64,000 bases of DNA, from NCBI RefSeq assembly GCF_000015205.1, contig NC_008701.1:1615436-1679435 (forward strand), given 5' to 3'. Positions 8,050 through 16,250 of this stretch are shown piece after piece; within the stretch, counting starts at the first letter, position 1, and each line of letters begins with the position of its first letter. The translations under genes and the position numbers were made by a program. The notes beneath the pieces were generated by a model. That model did not search any database and was not told the DNA's origin. It worked only from the letters and a program-made list of their open reading frames with translations. This stretch comes from Pyrobaculum islandicum DSM 4184 (GTDB lineage Archaea; Thermoproteota; Thermoprotei; Thermoproteales; Thermoproteaceae).

Positions 8050-9133
8050 TCAACACTTGACCTTCTCCCCTATCTTCCCGCCCGGCGCCCTCACGCTTGT
8101 GACTGTCCTATTCTCTACGTTTACAATCACGTCGAAAAGCACATCGAGATCGTGTAAATCTCTAAGTGATATAACTACGGCGGGGCCCGACCTGGCTACC
8201 CTCAGTAACGTCTGTAGGGTGGAGTACAGTAGTTGTTCGCCATATAATCTAAAAAGAGCTTCTAAGCCTCTGATAAAAACGACGTCTGCCTTAACTGTAG
8301 CTAACGCAGCGTATAACTCGCCTAAGTCTAGATTTACGTCTATGGATTCTACACCAAATTGTTGAACATACACGAAACCGCCCCTGTTTATATACTCTGC
8401 TTTTACACCCCGCTCTCGTAGAGATTTAACAGCCTTCAACATAAGCCAAGTTTTTCCAGCCCCAGGCGGTCCCACAAGGACATGTAACAGCCCCTTGTAA
8501 AGCCCGCCGGCGGCTACGTCGAGACACGTCCCAGTTTCTAGCCTCTCTATCCGCGTCGCTACGGGCTCTGTCGGCGTTATGATGAGTACGCCGACCCCCT
8601 CTTTAATTACGTAGGGCACTATAAAACCCGCCCTCCCCCCGCGTATCTTCCTCACGACGGCCTCTCTCACGGCGCCGTAGGGGTAGACCTCGTAGATCAG
8701 CTCAATGACGTTGTCCGCCACATAAGCCACCCTCTGCGCAACCTCCCTCTCCGCCGTCAGAAAGACGTCGACCCCGCCCTGTTTTATAGCTCTGTAAATA
8801 ACATTGTGGAGGATGTCCAGCCCCCCCCCCCCCCCCCGCGGCGAGAAACTCCGTCACGGAGTCTATTACCAGGGCCTGCGGCTTTTCGCGAACTACTGCG
8901 TCTAACAGGGTGTTGAAAAACGTCTCTGCTCCGGCCAACACCGCCTCCCAGTAGACGAGCTTCTCGCCGAAGTTGTAGCCCAAAGCCGCCATATTCCTCC
9001 TAAAGGTTCTCTCATCTTCAAAGGCAGAGACCCAAAACACCCTATCGTAGTTGTTATACGTGTACCACGCCGTAAGAGTAGTCTTCCCAGCGCCAGGCGG
9101 CCCATAGATAAGCGTGACCCCCCTAAGCTTCAT
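8050..9133 (-). CDS. KaiC-like ATPase with two P-loop domains, frame broken at a 17-base G tract
   Basis: Reading from ATG 9133, the first RecA/KaiC-like domain has IYGPPGAGKTTLTAWY and Walker B-like ALVIDSVTEFL. The frame then meets a run of 17 G (coding strand) and ends in nonsense at 8702. In the frame one base away the protein resumes exactly as expected: LDILHNVIYRAIKQGG, then YVADNVIELIYEVY, matching the intact paralog at 56269. A second domain follows with LVGPPGAGKTWLML. Sixteen G (or 13, 19) would give one 360-residue protein. As sequenced the long form is off, leaving a 143-residue first domain, and perhaps a separate second domain from GTG 8730. TATA-like TTTTTATATATATA lies just upstream. 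Confidence 0.85.
8821..8837. repeat. Mononucleotide tract of 17 C (G on coding strand)
   Basis: Seventeen consecutive C on the plus strand, the longest single-base run I saw in the window. It lies inside the ATPase gene between its Walker B region and the rest of the first domain. It encodes glycines in either frame, so its length can change without harming the fold apart from the reading frame. Long G tracts slip during replication, and Pyrobaculum aerophilum has been reported to have unstable mononucleotide runs and to lack recognised mismatch repair. Confidence 0.95.
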
Positions 9134-9175
9134 AGAAACTACATTGGTTTTTATATATATATGTTACGGGTCGTC

Positions 9176-9574
9176 TTCCGGGGCAAACTATGTTTTTGTT
9201 AACGTAACAACGCTGGGGTGATATGATTGAGACCCAGGTGCCTGTGTTGGAGAGGTGTGGGTAGGTGGATTGCCATCCTGCCGGGGTCTCGGCGGCGGGA
9301 TTCCCACAGCTGTCGGCGTTAGCAACGTGGTGCTTGTTGGGTTTAATGGTTCTTAGAGGTTTGTAGTGTGGGATGTTGCTTTTTGTAACGTAGCGGAGGG
9401 GACGTTGCGGCTTCTGTGAGGCTTGCGGATCTGCCGCGGGGGTTTAGGTGGTTTGGGTTCTATGTGAACGATAACTGGTTTGGGTGGAGCGGCGTCTTCT
9501 GCCGTGACTCTTGTCTGCCGGGGAGGCTTGACGGCCCGGTGGAGCCTATGCGGCTAGGGCTCGGGTTGAGGTAA
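9176..9574 (+). pseudogene. Degenerate 3' remnant of a surface-type protein gene
   Basis: No long frame exists, but short stretches in different frames read like an extracellular archaeal protein: NYVFVNVTTLG, VSNVVLVGFNGS, FVVWDVAFCNVAEGTLRL, then VRLADLPRGFRWFGFYVN followed by WFGWSGVF and a stop at 9572-9574. They all run on the plus strand in the right order, the same direction as the 5' fragment at 7517. The simplest reading is the decayed second half of that gene, displaced by the ATPase and partner cassette. A chance origin for one piece is possible, but less so for all. Confidence 0.45.
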
Positions 9575-9579
9575 GGCCG

Positions 9580-10467
9580 CTAGGCGACTAGCTGCACTGC
9601 TTTGCACATCTGCACCACCAGCTCGAAGATCTGTTTAAAGTCGCCCGCCCTCTTCAAGACCTGGGTCTCTCTAACGTCGTCGTATATAGGGAGACCGGCG
9701 GCCTTTTTTATCTTCCCCATGTCGCGGCACACTTCCAGCCTCCTCTTGAGGAGGTGCATGAGGGCACTGTCTATCCAGTCCAGCGCCTCCCTCAGCGCCG
9801 GCAGACCCTCCCCCCGGGGGGCGGCCCCTATGCCTAGGAGCGCGGCGTAGTAGGCGTCTACCGATATCTGGCCAGGCGCCGTCGTCTCACCCAGCGACAC
9901 ATACATGATGGGGCTCCCCAGGGCCGCCGCCGCCAGCCTGGTGTAGGCCCCGGCCGGCCCCATGGCAAAGGCCACCGTCGGTTTCTCCACGGCGCCGATT
10001 AGGGAGAGCACGGCGAGGCCGTCCCGGGGCTCTCTGGCGTAGGTGACTATCTTCACCACGTCGCCCAAGGCTGCCGCCTCCCGGGCCCAGGAGAGGAGGG
10101 TCTCATACGGCGGGGTCCCGCCGAAGTCGTGTCTGCTGGCTATCAGCTTTGTCCTCCCCTTGGCGGCCGCCACCTGCTCAGCCGCCGGCGCGGCGGCCTC
10201 CACGTCTACGAAGTGGGGCGTCAGCTCCAGGAGCTTTAGGTAGAGGGCCGCCCTCTCCTCCTCTGTGCCCCGCCAGACGCCCCCCTCCTCCCTCCTCCTG
10301 ACGGTGAATATGACTGTCCTCCTCGCTACCGCCTCCTCCAACGCTGGCTTCGCCTCGGCGAGTGAGGTCTCTAGGTAATCGAGCCTTAGCTCGAGGCAGG
10401 AAACAGGGGAGTCCAGAGCTCTATATATATCTGTCGGCTTTCTAACTGGTACTGCGCCGCATATCAA
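9580..10467 (-). CDS. aroD: 3-dehydroquinate dehydratase (type I) fused to chorismate mutase
   Basis: The first 220 residues are a type I dehydroquinase barrel: ICGAVPVRKPTDIY at the start, LELRLDYLE, TVIFTVRRREEGGVWRG, the catalytic-histidine ASRHDFGGTPP, and VKIVTYAREPRDGLAVL with the Schiff-base lysine. About residues 225-295 form an AroQ-type chorismate mutase: LREALDWIDSALMHLLKRRL, then EVCRDMGKIKK. One protein would thus cover shikimate step three and the entry to phenylalanine and tyrosine. I place the start at TTG 10467, the only start codon before the dehydratase core. It overlaps the upstream gene by 26 bases. Longer starts would add a 64-residue tail that is antisense readthrough. 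Confidence 0.88.
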   Translation of the reverse strand: MICGAVPVRKPTDIYRALDSPVSCLELRLDYLETSLAEAKPALEEAVARRTVIFTVRRREEGGVWRGTEEERAALYLKLLELTPHFVDVEAAAPAAEQVAAAKGRTKLIASRHDFGGTPPYETLLSWAREAAALGDVVKIVTYAREPRDGLAVLSLIGAVEKPTVAFAMGPAGAYTRLAAAALGSPIMYVSLGETTAPGQISVDAYYAALLGIGAAPRGEGLPALREALDWIDSALMHLLKRRLEVCRDMGKIKKAAGLPIYDDVRETQVLKRAGDFKQIFELVVQMCKAVQLVA

Positions 10468-11359
10468 TACCCCATGTCTTACGATATGGAGGATCTTTAA
10501 AATATTTAGCCGTGCGCCAGCAGACGCCGCACTGGACGCACTGGGGCCCGCTGGAGAACTCCTCTGGGTCGAAGACCACCCTCCTGGCCTGTGGGCCGAG
10601 GGTGGCTCTAAGCTGTGTGCGAATCTTCCGGGGATCGTCTCTAGGCGCGTGTTGGACATGGTTTAAGAAAAGGAGGAGCACGGCCCCGGTGTTTTCCAGT
10701 ATGTAGCGGATGGGACCTACGTCCTCTCCCGGCGTATATACATAGGTTATGAGGCCCCTCCCAAGCTCGCGCCATGTCTCAACTGCTTTTACGTAATTGT
10801 ACGGATCCGCGCTTATGTGTATGACCAAGTTCTCTGGCGTTTCAACACGCCTTATTAAGTCTAGGGATTTGGTGTATGTGTAGAAGATCTTGTCCGGCCG
10901 CCTTCCCGCCGCCTCTGCCCACTTCTCTAGGTAGGCCCTGCTGTAGAAGTCGCCGCTTACGTGTAGTCTAACGACGGGATGTGGGATCTTCGCCAAGTAG
11001 CTCAGTACAACGTCTACGAAGTCGTCTCTCTGCGAAAGCAGGTAAGAGGCGGCCTCCCGTACGTGAGCGCGCCAGTTGGCCACCTCGTATATGGCGTAGC
11101 ACCACCTTAGGCAGAAGGGCGTGTGGCCGGGGCACGTCGTCACCGGCGGCAGAGAGAAAAACGGCATCTCCCCCAGCTTCCTATTGCCTATCGTGAAGGG
11201 GCCGGCCCACCACCTCCCCACTCCTACCAGCGCGGAGTCGTAGGGCGTTTTCTCTAAACAGTGGAAGTCGCCGCGGCACCTCGCCCAGACCTCTGCCAGA
11301 TCTGCCGCAAGCTCGCTTTCGACAAGCCGCTGGGCCTCTTCTACGCGCCACAGCCTCAT
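10442..11359 (-). CDS. GP88-like cysteine-rich protein of unknown function
   Basis: A 305-residue protein with two cysteine clusters. TTCPGHTPFCLRWCYA lies near residue 80 and CVQCGVCWRTAKYF near the C-terminus. Between them are RLHVSGDFYSRAYLEKW, KIFYTYTKSLDL and LVIHISADPYN, a set resembling the phage GP88 / radical-SAM-like family (TIM-barrel strands with a CxxxCxxxC-like cluster). I recognise the resemblance but cannot confirm an iron-sulfur cluster or substrate. It is read in one direction with the aroD fusion, overlapping it, and diverges from the aminotransferase at 11383. The location inside the aromatic cluster may be coincidental. Confidence 0.55.
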   Translation of the reverse strand: MRLWRVEEAQRLVESELAADLAEVWARCRGDFHCLEKTPYDSALVGVGRWWAGPFTIGNRKLGEMPFFSLPPVTTCPGHTPFCLRWCYAIYEVANWRAHVREAASYLLSQRDDFVDVVLSYLAKIPHPVVRLHVSGDFYSRAYLEKWAEAAGRRPDKIFYTYTKSLDLIRRVETPENLVIHISADPYNYVKAVETWRELGRGLITYVYTPGEDVGPIRYILENTGAVLLLFLNHVQHAPRDDPRKIRTQLRATLGPQARRVVFDPEEFSSGPQCVQCGVCWRTAKYFKDPPYRKTWGIDMRRSTS

Positions 11360-11382
11360 ATTTATTAAATGTGGCTATTGTT

Positions 11383-12387
11383 ATGGATTTTTCGCTTGTT
11401 TTAAGGCGCATAGGCGAGGCGGCGCCGAGGCATAGGCTAGACATTGGGGATCCGGATCTGCCGCCGCCGCCCGAGCTGGTGGAGGCCCTTAGGGGGGGCG
11501 GGGACTTTAGATACGGCCCTCCTGAGGGCCTCCCAGAGTTTAGAGAGGCGGTGGCCGAGGTCTTTAAGGCAGATCCCAGCGAGGTGGTGGCGGTGGCCGG
11601 GGGGAGACACGGCCTTGCCGCCCTTATGTGGATCTTTAGGAAGAGGCGCCTCTTGACCACCTCCCCCTTCTACCCCGGCTACTTCGACATCGCTGGGGTC
11701 TTCGGGCTGGAACTCAGCCTTGTGGAGGGAGGCGACGGGTGGATCCCCAACTTCGCCGAGCGGGGGGTCTACGTGGTGAACTACCCCAACAACCCCACGG
11801 GAGCCGTCCTGCCGAGGGAGAAGGTAAGGGAGCTTGTCGACGTGGCTGAGTTCGTGATCAGCGACGAGATCTATAGAGATATCGTGTTTACTGAGTTTGT
11901 ATCTCCGGCGGAGCTCTCTCCCTCTTCAGTCGCCGTTGTATATAGCTTCTCTAAGGTGTTTTCTGTGCCTGGGCTGAGGGTTGGAGCTGTGATTGCGCCG
12001 AGGGATATCGCTAGGGAGGTGGCGAGGTTCAACAGAGCCACAATAAACGTCGCCCCCACCCCGGCCCAGAGGGCGGTGGCGTCTGTAATCGACGTATTGC
12101 CAAGGCGGAGAAGAGAGATCTCCCAGGCCTACTTGAGGAGGGTAGAGCTGGCGCTGTCTGAACTAAGGCTGAAGTTTGTAAAGCCAGGCGGCGCCTTTTA
12201 CATATTTCCTCAAGTTAGCGACGACGTTAAATGTTTTGAATCTGCACTGACTGAGGGAGTGTCTGTCTTGCCTGGCTCTCTATACGGGAGGGGGGGCTAT
12301 GTGAGAATTGCGCTTGTAGAGCCGGAGGAGGGGCTTAGAGAGGCCTTTTCTGCCCTAAATAGGGCGTGTGGGAGAGACGATAAATAA
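11383..12387 (+). CDS. Class I/II aminotransferase, probably aromatic amino acid
   Basis: A 334-residue fold-type I PLP enzyme. SFSKVFSVPGLRVGAVI contains the PLP-binding lysine. NYPNNPTGAV is the ring-binding asparagine-proline motif, ISDEIYRD holds the pyridine-nitrogen aspartate, and YVRIAL the carboxylate-binding arginine. I use ATG 11383, since the TATA-like TTTATTAAAT lies about 20-25 bases before it. The frame also allows GTG 11371. Substrate is not readable, but the gene is followed 18 bases later by shikimate kinase and sits among aromatic pathway genes, so transamination of phenylpyruvate or hydroxyphenylpyruvate (or prephenate) is a fair guess. Confidence 0.85.
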   Translation: MDFSLVLRRIGEAAPRHRLDIGDPDLPPPPELVEALRGGGDFRYGPPEGLPEFREAVAEVFKADPSEVVAVAGGRHGLAALMWIFRKRRLLTTSPFYPGYFDIAGVFGLELSLVEGGDGWIPNFAERGVYVVNYPNNPTGAVLPREKVRELVDVAEFVISDEIYRDIVFTEFVSPAELSPSSVAVVYSFSKVFSVPGLRVGAVIAPRDIAREVARFNRATINVAPTPAQRAVASVIDVLPRRRREISQAYLRRVELALSELRLKFVKPGGAFYIFPQVSDDVKCFESALTEGVSVLPGSLYGRGGYVRIALVEPEEGLREAFSALNRACGRDDK

Positions 12388-12405
12388 ATAGGTTGACATA
12401 TATAC

Positions 12406-13221
12406 GTGGTCTGCGCCACTGGATGTGCCTACGGCGGGGGCACTATAATTAATGCGATTGCCACAGGCCACGGTGCGGCTTTCCCCATTTCGCTAAAGAT
12501 ATCTGCCAGAGTCTGTACGTCGGATAAGTTCGAGGTCTCCACTTATGCAGACGTAGACATCTCGCCAGTGAAGCGGATAGTGGAGAAGGTCGCAGAGAGA
12601 TTCGGCCTTGGACCCCTCTCGGTAGAGATTTCCGGTGATCTCCCAACGGCGGGTGGGCTGAAGTCTAGTAGCGCCGTCGTAAACGCTATTATAATTGCTA
12701 CAACAAAACTAGCGGGCGCCCGGCTGGACCTCTTCGACGTTGCGCGTCTAAACGCAGAGCTCAGCAGGTGGGCTGGTATAAGCGTGACGGGCGCTTTTGA
12801 CGACGCGGTGGCAAGCGCCACTGGGCGTAGCTATTTGACCGATAACTACAAGATGCTTGTGATTAGGGATCTGGACGTGTCTGGGAGGGCAGTTGTGTTA
12901 ATCCCGCCGTATGAAAAGAGGAGGTATAGACTAGAGGAGATGAGGTCGCTCGCGCCGGTCATTAGAACTGCAGTGGCCTACGCGGGGTTGGGCATGTGGA
13001 GAGAAGCCATGTTGATAAACGCAATTGCATATGGCTACGCCCTGGGCTACCCCCCGGGGCCTACGTTAGAAGCTTTAAGACTAGGCGCTGTCGGCGGCGT
13101 ATCGGGTACTGGCCCCTCCCACGTCTTTATTTCAGACGAGCCCGAAAGACTTGCAGAAGTACTTGCTAAATATGGAAAAGTCTACGTAGTGGATATACCC
13201 CAATCTGCTCCCCTTTGTTAG
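12406..13221 (+). CDS. aroK: Archaeal shikimate kinase (GHMP kinase family)
   Basis: It phosphorylates shikimate at the 3-hydroxyl. Archaea lack bacterial AroK and use a GHMP-fold enzyme instead. Motif 1 is IINAIATGHGAAFPISL near the N-terminus. Motif 2, the ATP phosphate loop, is DLPTAGGLKSSSAVVNA, and motif 3 is GAVGGVSGTGPSH. This set and the 271-residue length fit the archaeal shikimate kinase subgroup, not homoserine or mevalonate kinase. The GTG start at 12406 is 18 bases after the aminotransferase stop, suggesting one transcript, although CATATATA just upstream could be a promoter. Confidence 0.9.
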   Translation: MVCATGCAYGGGTIINAIATGHGAAFPISLKISARVCTSDKFEVSTYADVDISPVKRIVEKVAERFGLGPLSVEISGDLPTAGGLKSSSAVVNAIIIATTKLAGARLDLFDVARLNAELSRWAGISVTGAFDDAVASATGRSYLTDNYKMLVIRDLDVSGRAVVLIPPYEKRRYRLEEMRSLAPVIRTAVAYAGLGMWREAMLINAIAYGYALGYPPGPTLEALRLGAVGGVSGTGPSHVFISDEPERLAEVLAKYGKVYVVDIPQSAPLC

Positions 13222-13345
13222 ACTGGCCTTCCCCGGGGGGCTCGGGGCATGTCCGGAGCCGTGGCCCTGGGCGCGGGGTCCGGCCGTGCCTGGGCGGACG
13301 GGCTCGACAGACGCAACAGCCGGCAGGGTCCCCAAGGCCGGTTGG
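13222..13345. repeat. GC-rich palindromic element, about 120 bases (dispersed family)
   Basis: This stretch is far more GC-rich than its neighbours and is bounded by a short inverted repeat (CTGGCCTT ... AAGGCCGG). Inside are two segments shared with the element at 28857-28976: the block at 13229-13248 and the block around 13267-13288 (gggcgcggggtccggccgtg). A part of the first also occurs at 46506-46524. No reading frame or known RNA motif is evident. It may be a MITE-like element or a structured RNA. Confidence 0.5.
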
Positions 13346-13369
13346 CTCATATGAGCGACAGTCTACAAG

Positions 13370-13731
13370 TTTAAAGGTGTGATGGTCGCCGGAGTGGGGA
13401 GAGCGGGTTGTTACTTTTGGCTTGCCCCCGTGTGTCTTCTATAACTAGCAGATATTTCAGCCCATCCACATACAAGGCCATGTACACATACAGAACGCTG
13501 AAGGTGGAGATACCGCGGCAGTTGGTAGAGGAGCGACTAAACGTCCTCGACCTTGTGACAAGGATGCACTTGGCCGTTGAGGAGTACGTCAAAGAACTAT
13601 TGAAAGAGGTCACGGGACAAGAAGAGCCCAAGTTAACTACGGAAGAGTTAGACTGTCTCCTCACGCTAGACAGACGCGAGATGACACTCAATCTTCTTGC
13701 ACGTCTCCTACGTGAGGCCTGTCTCCGATAG
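13370..13731 (+). mobile_element. tnpB 5' fragment of an IS200/IS605-type element, rearranged
   Basis: From ATG 13480 the frame reads MYTYRTLKVEIPRQLVEER and continues to TTEELDCLLTLDRRE, closely matching the N-terminus of the tnpB at 53347-54606. Homology stops near 13685 and the frame ends at 13731, so only the first 70 of about 420 codons survive. Upstream bases 13414-13479 match the upstream sequence of that tnpB, the element's left end. Bases 13370-13413 instead match the reverse complement of the last coding bases of tnpB, so the fragment is a scrambled join of an inverted 3' end and a 5' end. It cannot encode a working nuclease. Confidence 0.8.
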
Positions 13732-13777
13732 TCAAAGTAGCCATTTTGTCTTATAAACAAAAGGCGATGTCTGATAG

Positions 13778-15841
13778 TCACTGGGTTTTTGTATGTGAGA
13801 TAGCTACATATGACCCTAGTTTTGTAGTCACGGCGCGCCGTGGCTTGCCACTAATTATAATTTCTACAAGCTTTTCGCCTAGTATATGTATATTGGGCCA
13901 TTCTGTCTCTATTCTATTACCTGTGCGGACGATAGTTATAGGCCCCCCCTCTGTATATATTGTCCATTTGCCTTCGCCATATATTAACAACTCGCCTTCG
14001 GTTGGCACAGCTGAGCCAAACCTTATGTATAAAGGCATATCGGCTTCTGACGTAATCCAGCTTGGGCCTAGGTGCGCCTTCCCCGTGGCTAAATCTAGCC
14101 ATATGCCTCTTGGCAGATATACATCTCTATGTCTCGTCCCCTTGTCAACTATTGGGGCATACAGCAAGTAGGAGCCCACCATATATTCGTCATATATCTT
14201 AAATGTGTCTTCATCATCTGGAAACTCAAGTCCCAGAGGTCTTACAATTGGATGGCCATATAGATGCGCCTCCCAGACAAGATGCCAGAGATATGGGAGG
14301 AATTTTATTCTCATTTTTATAGCTTCTAAAGCCATATGGCGATATTTGGCGGGGAGTCTTGTAATTTCTACATCTGGCGTGCCTTTGTCTCTATGTATTC
14401 TATATATTGGGAAAAAGGCCGCTGCTTGATACCACCTGGCCACAAGTTCGTAATCCCCCAGACCTGCGAAACCACCTACGTCACATCCTACGTAAGGCAC
14501 GCCAGAGGCAGAGAGACCGAGGACGGTCATGAGGGTTAATCTAAGGCCTTCCCAAGTGCTTGGGACATCCCCAGTCCATAAAGCCGCGTATTTCTGTATT
14601 CCCAAATATCCAGACCTAGATAATATAAAGGGCTCTTTCCCAGCGGACTTTAACCCATTGTATGTCGCCTCGGCTTGGAAATATGGGTAGAGCCCCCTCA
14701 CTTTTTCATGGGGTGTCTTGACCCCCTCTACTAAATGGTAGGCGCCGCGCGGCGCTTTGCAATACAGCTCCTCTCTAGTTAATGGGTGTGGCGTTGCGCC
14801 TGCAATAGCGTATATCCTAGATCTGGAGGTAACTACGTCGCAGTTAAAGACCGTGGGCTCGTTCATATCTAGCCAAATCCCATCAATGCCATAGGTTGTG
14901 ACAAAATCGGCGATGTGTGACGCCCAAAGTTCTCTACATCTGGGGTTTAAGAAATCTGGCAGTATAGAAAGCCCGGGCCACCCCCTTCCGAGATATATCT
15001 CGTTGTTTTCTGTAACAAGGGCGCAGTCTAGAAATTTTTCAAAGGGCTTGTATCTTGGCTCCGCTTTTATATATGGATCTACTATAGTAACCACATGTAT
15101 CCCAAGTGTGTGTAACTCTTCTACAAAGCCTCTAGGGTCTGGAAATTTCTTTAAATCCCAAGTAAACTGTTTATAACTGTCCATATAGTCTATGTCAAGG
15201 TATATTGCGTCAAGAGGGGCTGTCTGTATTACCTCTTTTATAACTTCTAGCACTGCGTCTTGAGGCTCGTAGCTATATCGCGATAGATGTACGCCAAGCG
15301 CCCACTTGGGCAGTAGAAACGGTTTTCCAGTCACTTCGCTGTATACATTATATACTTCAAGTGGCGTTGGGCCAAAGAGTATGTAAAGCTCTGGCTTATC
15401 CTCCACCTCTACAACCACCTCATTATATCTAGAGAATCCAATGTCGACAACGCCATAGGCTGGACTGTTAATTATGATTCCGACTGCAATGCCGCCGTCT
15501 ATAAACACAAGAAGAGGTATAGACGCATAGAGAGGATCCATGCCGAGTTGATACCCATACAGGTCGTTGTTAAATAGAATAAACCGTCCCCTACGTCTAT
15601 CAGGCGGATAAGCCCTCGTGCCTAGGCCAAAGACGTGTTCACGTGGCCCTAGCCTCTTGTGGACAACGACGCCGCCTGCCGACTGCTCAATCTGGAGCTC
15701 GACGTTGATATTACAACACTCGGCTCTGAGTGCTCTACCGTCAAATGAAGCGAGAGGTGTTGGATCTCCCGTTGGGAGAGAGAAAGAGAGTAGCTGTCTC
15801 CCCAGGGTTAATTTTACACTTTTCCTACCTAGCTCGATCAC
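13778..15841 (-). CDS. GH31 alpha-glucosidase
   Basis: A 687-residue glycoside hydrolase family 31 enzyme, the size of Sulfolobus MalA. IWLDMNEPTVF contains the catalytic nucleophile aspartate, and LWTGDVPSTWEGL holds the acid/base aspartate. LDAIYLDIDYMDSYKQFTWD and FILSRSGYLGIQKY are also typical. There is no signal peptide, so it likely acts in the cytoplasm on maltose or malto-oligosaccharides released from starch or glycogen. Alpha-xylosidase or isomaltase activity cannot be excluded. The GTG start at 15841 lies 26 bases after a TATA-like GTTTAAAAACG inside the end of the DUF2175 gene. Confidence 0.92.
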   Translation of the reverse strand: MIELGRKSVKLTLGRQLLSFSLPTGDPTPLASFDGRALRAECCNINVELQIEQSAGGVVVHKRLGPREHVFGLGTRAYPPDRRRGRFILFNNDLYGYQLGMDPLYASIPLLVFIDGGIAVGIIINSPAYGVVDIGFSRYNEVVVEVEDKPELYILFGPTPLEVYNVYSEVTGKPFLLPKWALGVHLSRYSYEPQDAVLEVIKEVIQTAPLDAIYLDIDYMDSYKQFTWDLKKFPDPRGFVEELHTLGIHVVTIVDPYIKAEPRYKPFEKFLDCALVTENNEIYLGRGWPGLSILPDFLNPRCRELWASHIADFVTTYGIDGIWLDMNEPTVFNCDVVTSRSRIYAIAGATPHPLTREELYCKAPRGAYHLVEGVKTPHEKVRGLYPYFQAEATYNGLKSAGKEPFILSRSGYLGIQKYAALWTGDVPSTWEGLRLTLMTVLGLSASGVPYVGCDVGGFAGLGDYELVARWYQAAAFFPIYRIHRDKGTPDVEITRLPAKYRHMALEAIKMRIKFLPYLWHLVWEAHLYGHPIVRPLGLEFPDDEDTFKIYDEYMVGSYLLYAPIVDKGTRHRDVYLPRGIWLDLATGKAHLGPSWITSEADMPLYIRFGSAVPTEGELLIYGEGKWTIYTEGGPITIVRTGNRIETEWPNIHILGEKLVEIIISGKPRRAVTTKLGSYVAISHTKTQ

Positions 15842-15864
15842 TAGGCTTTTCTTATCTAACGTTT

Positions 15865-16182
15865 TTAAACCACTGTAGCGATTTTATTTGTAAGTTTTGC
15901 GGCTGTGGCCTCGAGTTGTCTCCTAATTTCCAAGATCTCCTTCTTGGTTTCCTCGTTTTGTGCTATCTGTTCTAGCTCTTTTAACGACACTATGTCCTCG
16001 TGGATATAGTGGTCTAGGCGTAGTAACACCGCTAAGTCAACATCGCGGTAGATCTTAGGCGCAATTTCACGTTCCCAACACTCCCAATGCACAGGCCCCT
16101 TACTGTAGAAAGTGAAGAGCTGGCCCTCTATTATGTCATTGCCACAGATTACACATTTCCAATGTTTACGCATATAGCACAT
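15865..16182 (-). CDS. DUF2175-type archaeal zinc-binding protein
   Basis: A 105-residue protein with an N-terminal zinc ribbon-like module, WKCVICGNDIIEGQLF followed by GPVHWECWE (C-x2-C...H-x2-C), then a helical tail. This matches the archaeal DUF2175 family, whose function is unknown. Start choice is open between the ATG at 16182 and the ATG three codons later (16173). A TATA-like ATTTAAAA at 16199-16206 fits either. The gene stands just upstream of the GH31 gene on the same strand, with a probable separate promoter between, and diverges from the uL3 gene. Confidence 0.7.
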   Translation of the reverse strand: MCYMRKHWKCVICGNDIIEGQLFTFYSKGPVHWECWEREIAPKIYRDVDLAVLLRLDHYIHEDIVSLKELEQIAQNEETKKEILEIRRQLEATAAKLTNKIATVV

Positions 16183-16250
16183 ATCGTGTTCCTTTTTTTT
16201 AAATATCGTCTCGCTACTAAAGTTTATAAACTGTCTCTATGTCACGCGCC

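Noticed and set aside
8702-8820. C-terminal tail of the short ATPase frame after the G tract
   Set aside because: It is Gly/Arg-rich nonsense. The other frame matches the ATPase family, so the tail is a frameshift product.
10468-10659. N-terminal extension of the dehydratase-mutase
   Set aside because: It is antisense-like readthrough in the overlapping upstream gene and resembles no dehydroquinase N-terminus. TTG 10467 fits better.
13132-13350. Minus-strand 72-codon frame after shikimate kinase
   Set aside because: It covers the GC-rich repeat and the antisense of the kinase end, with no plausible motif.
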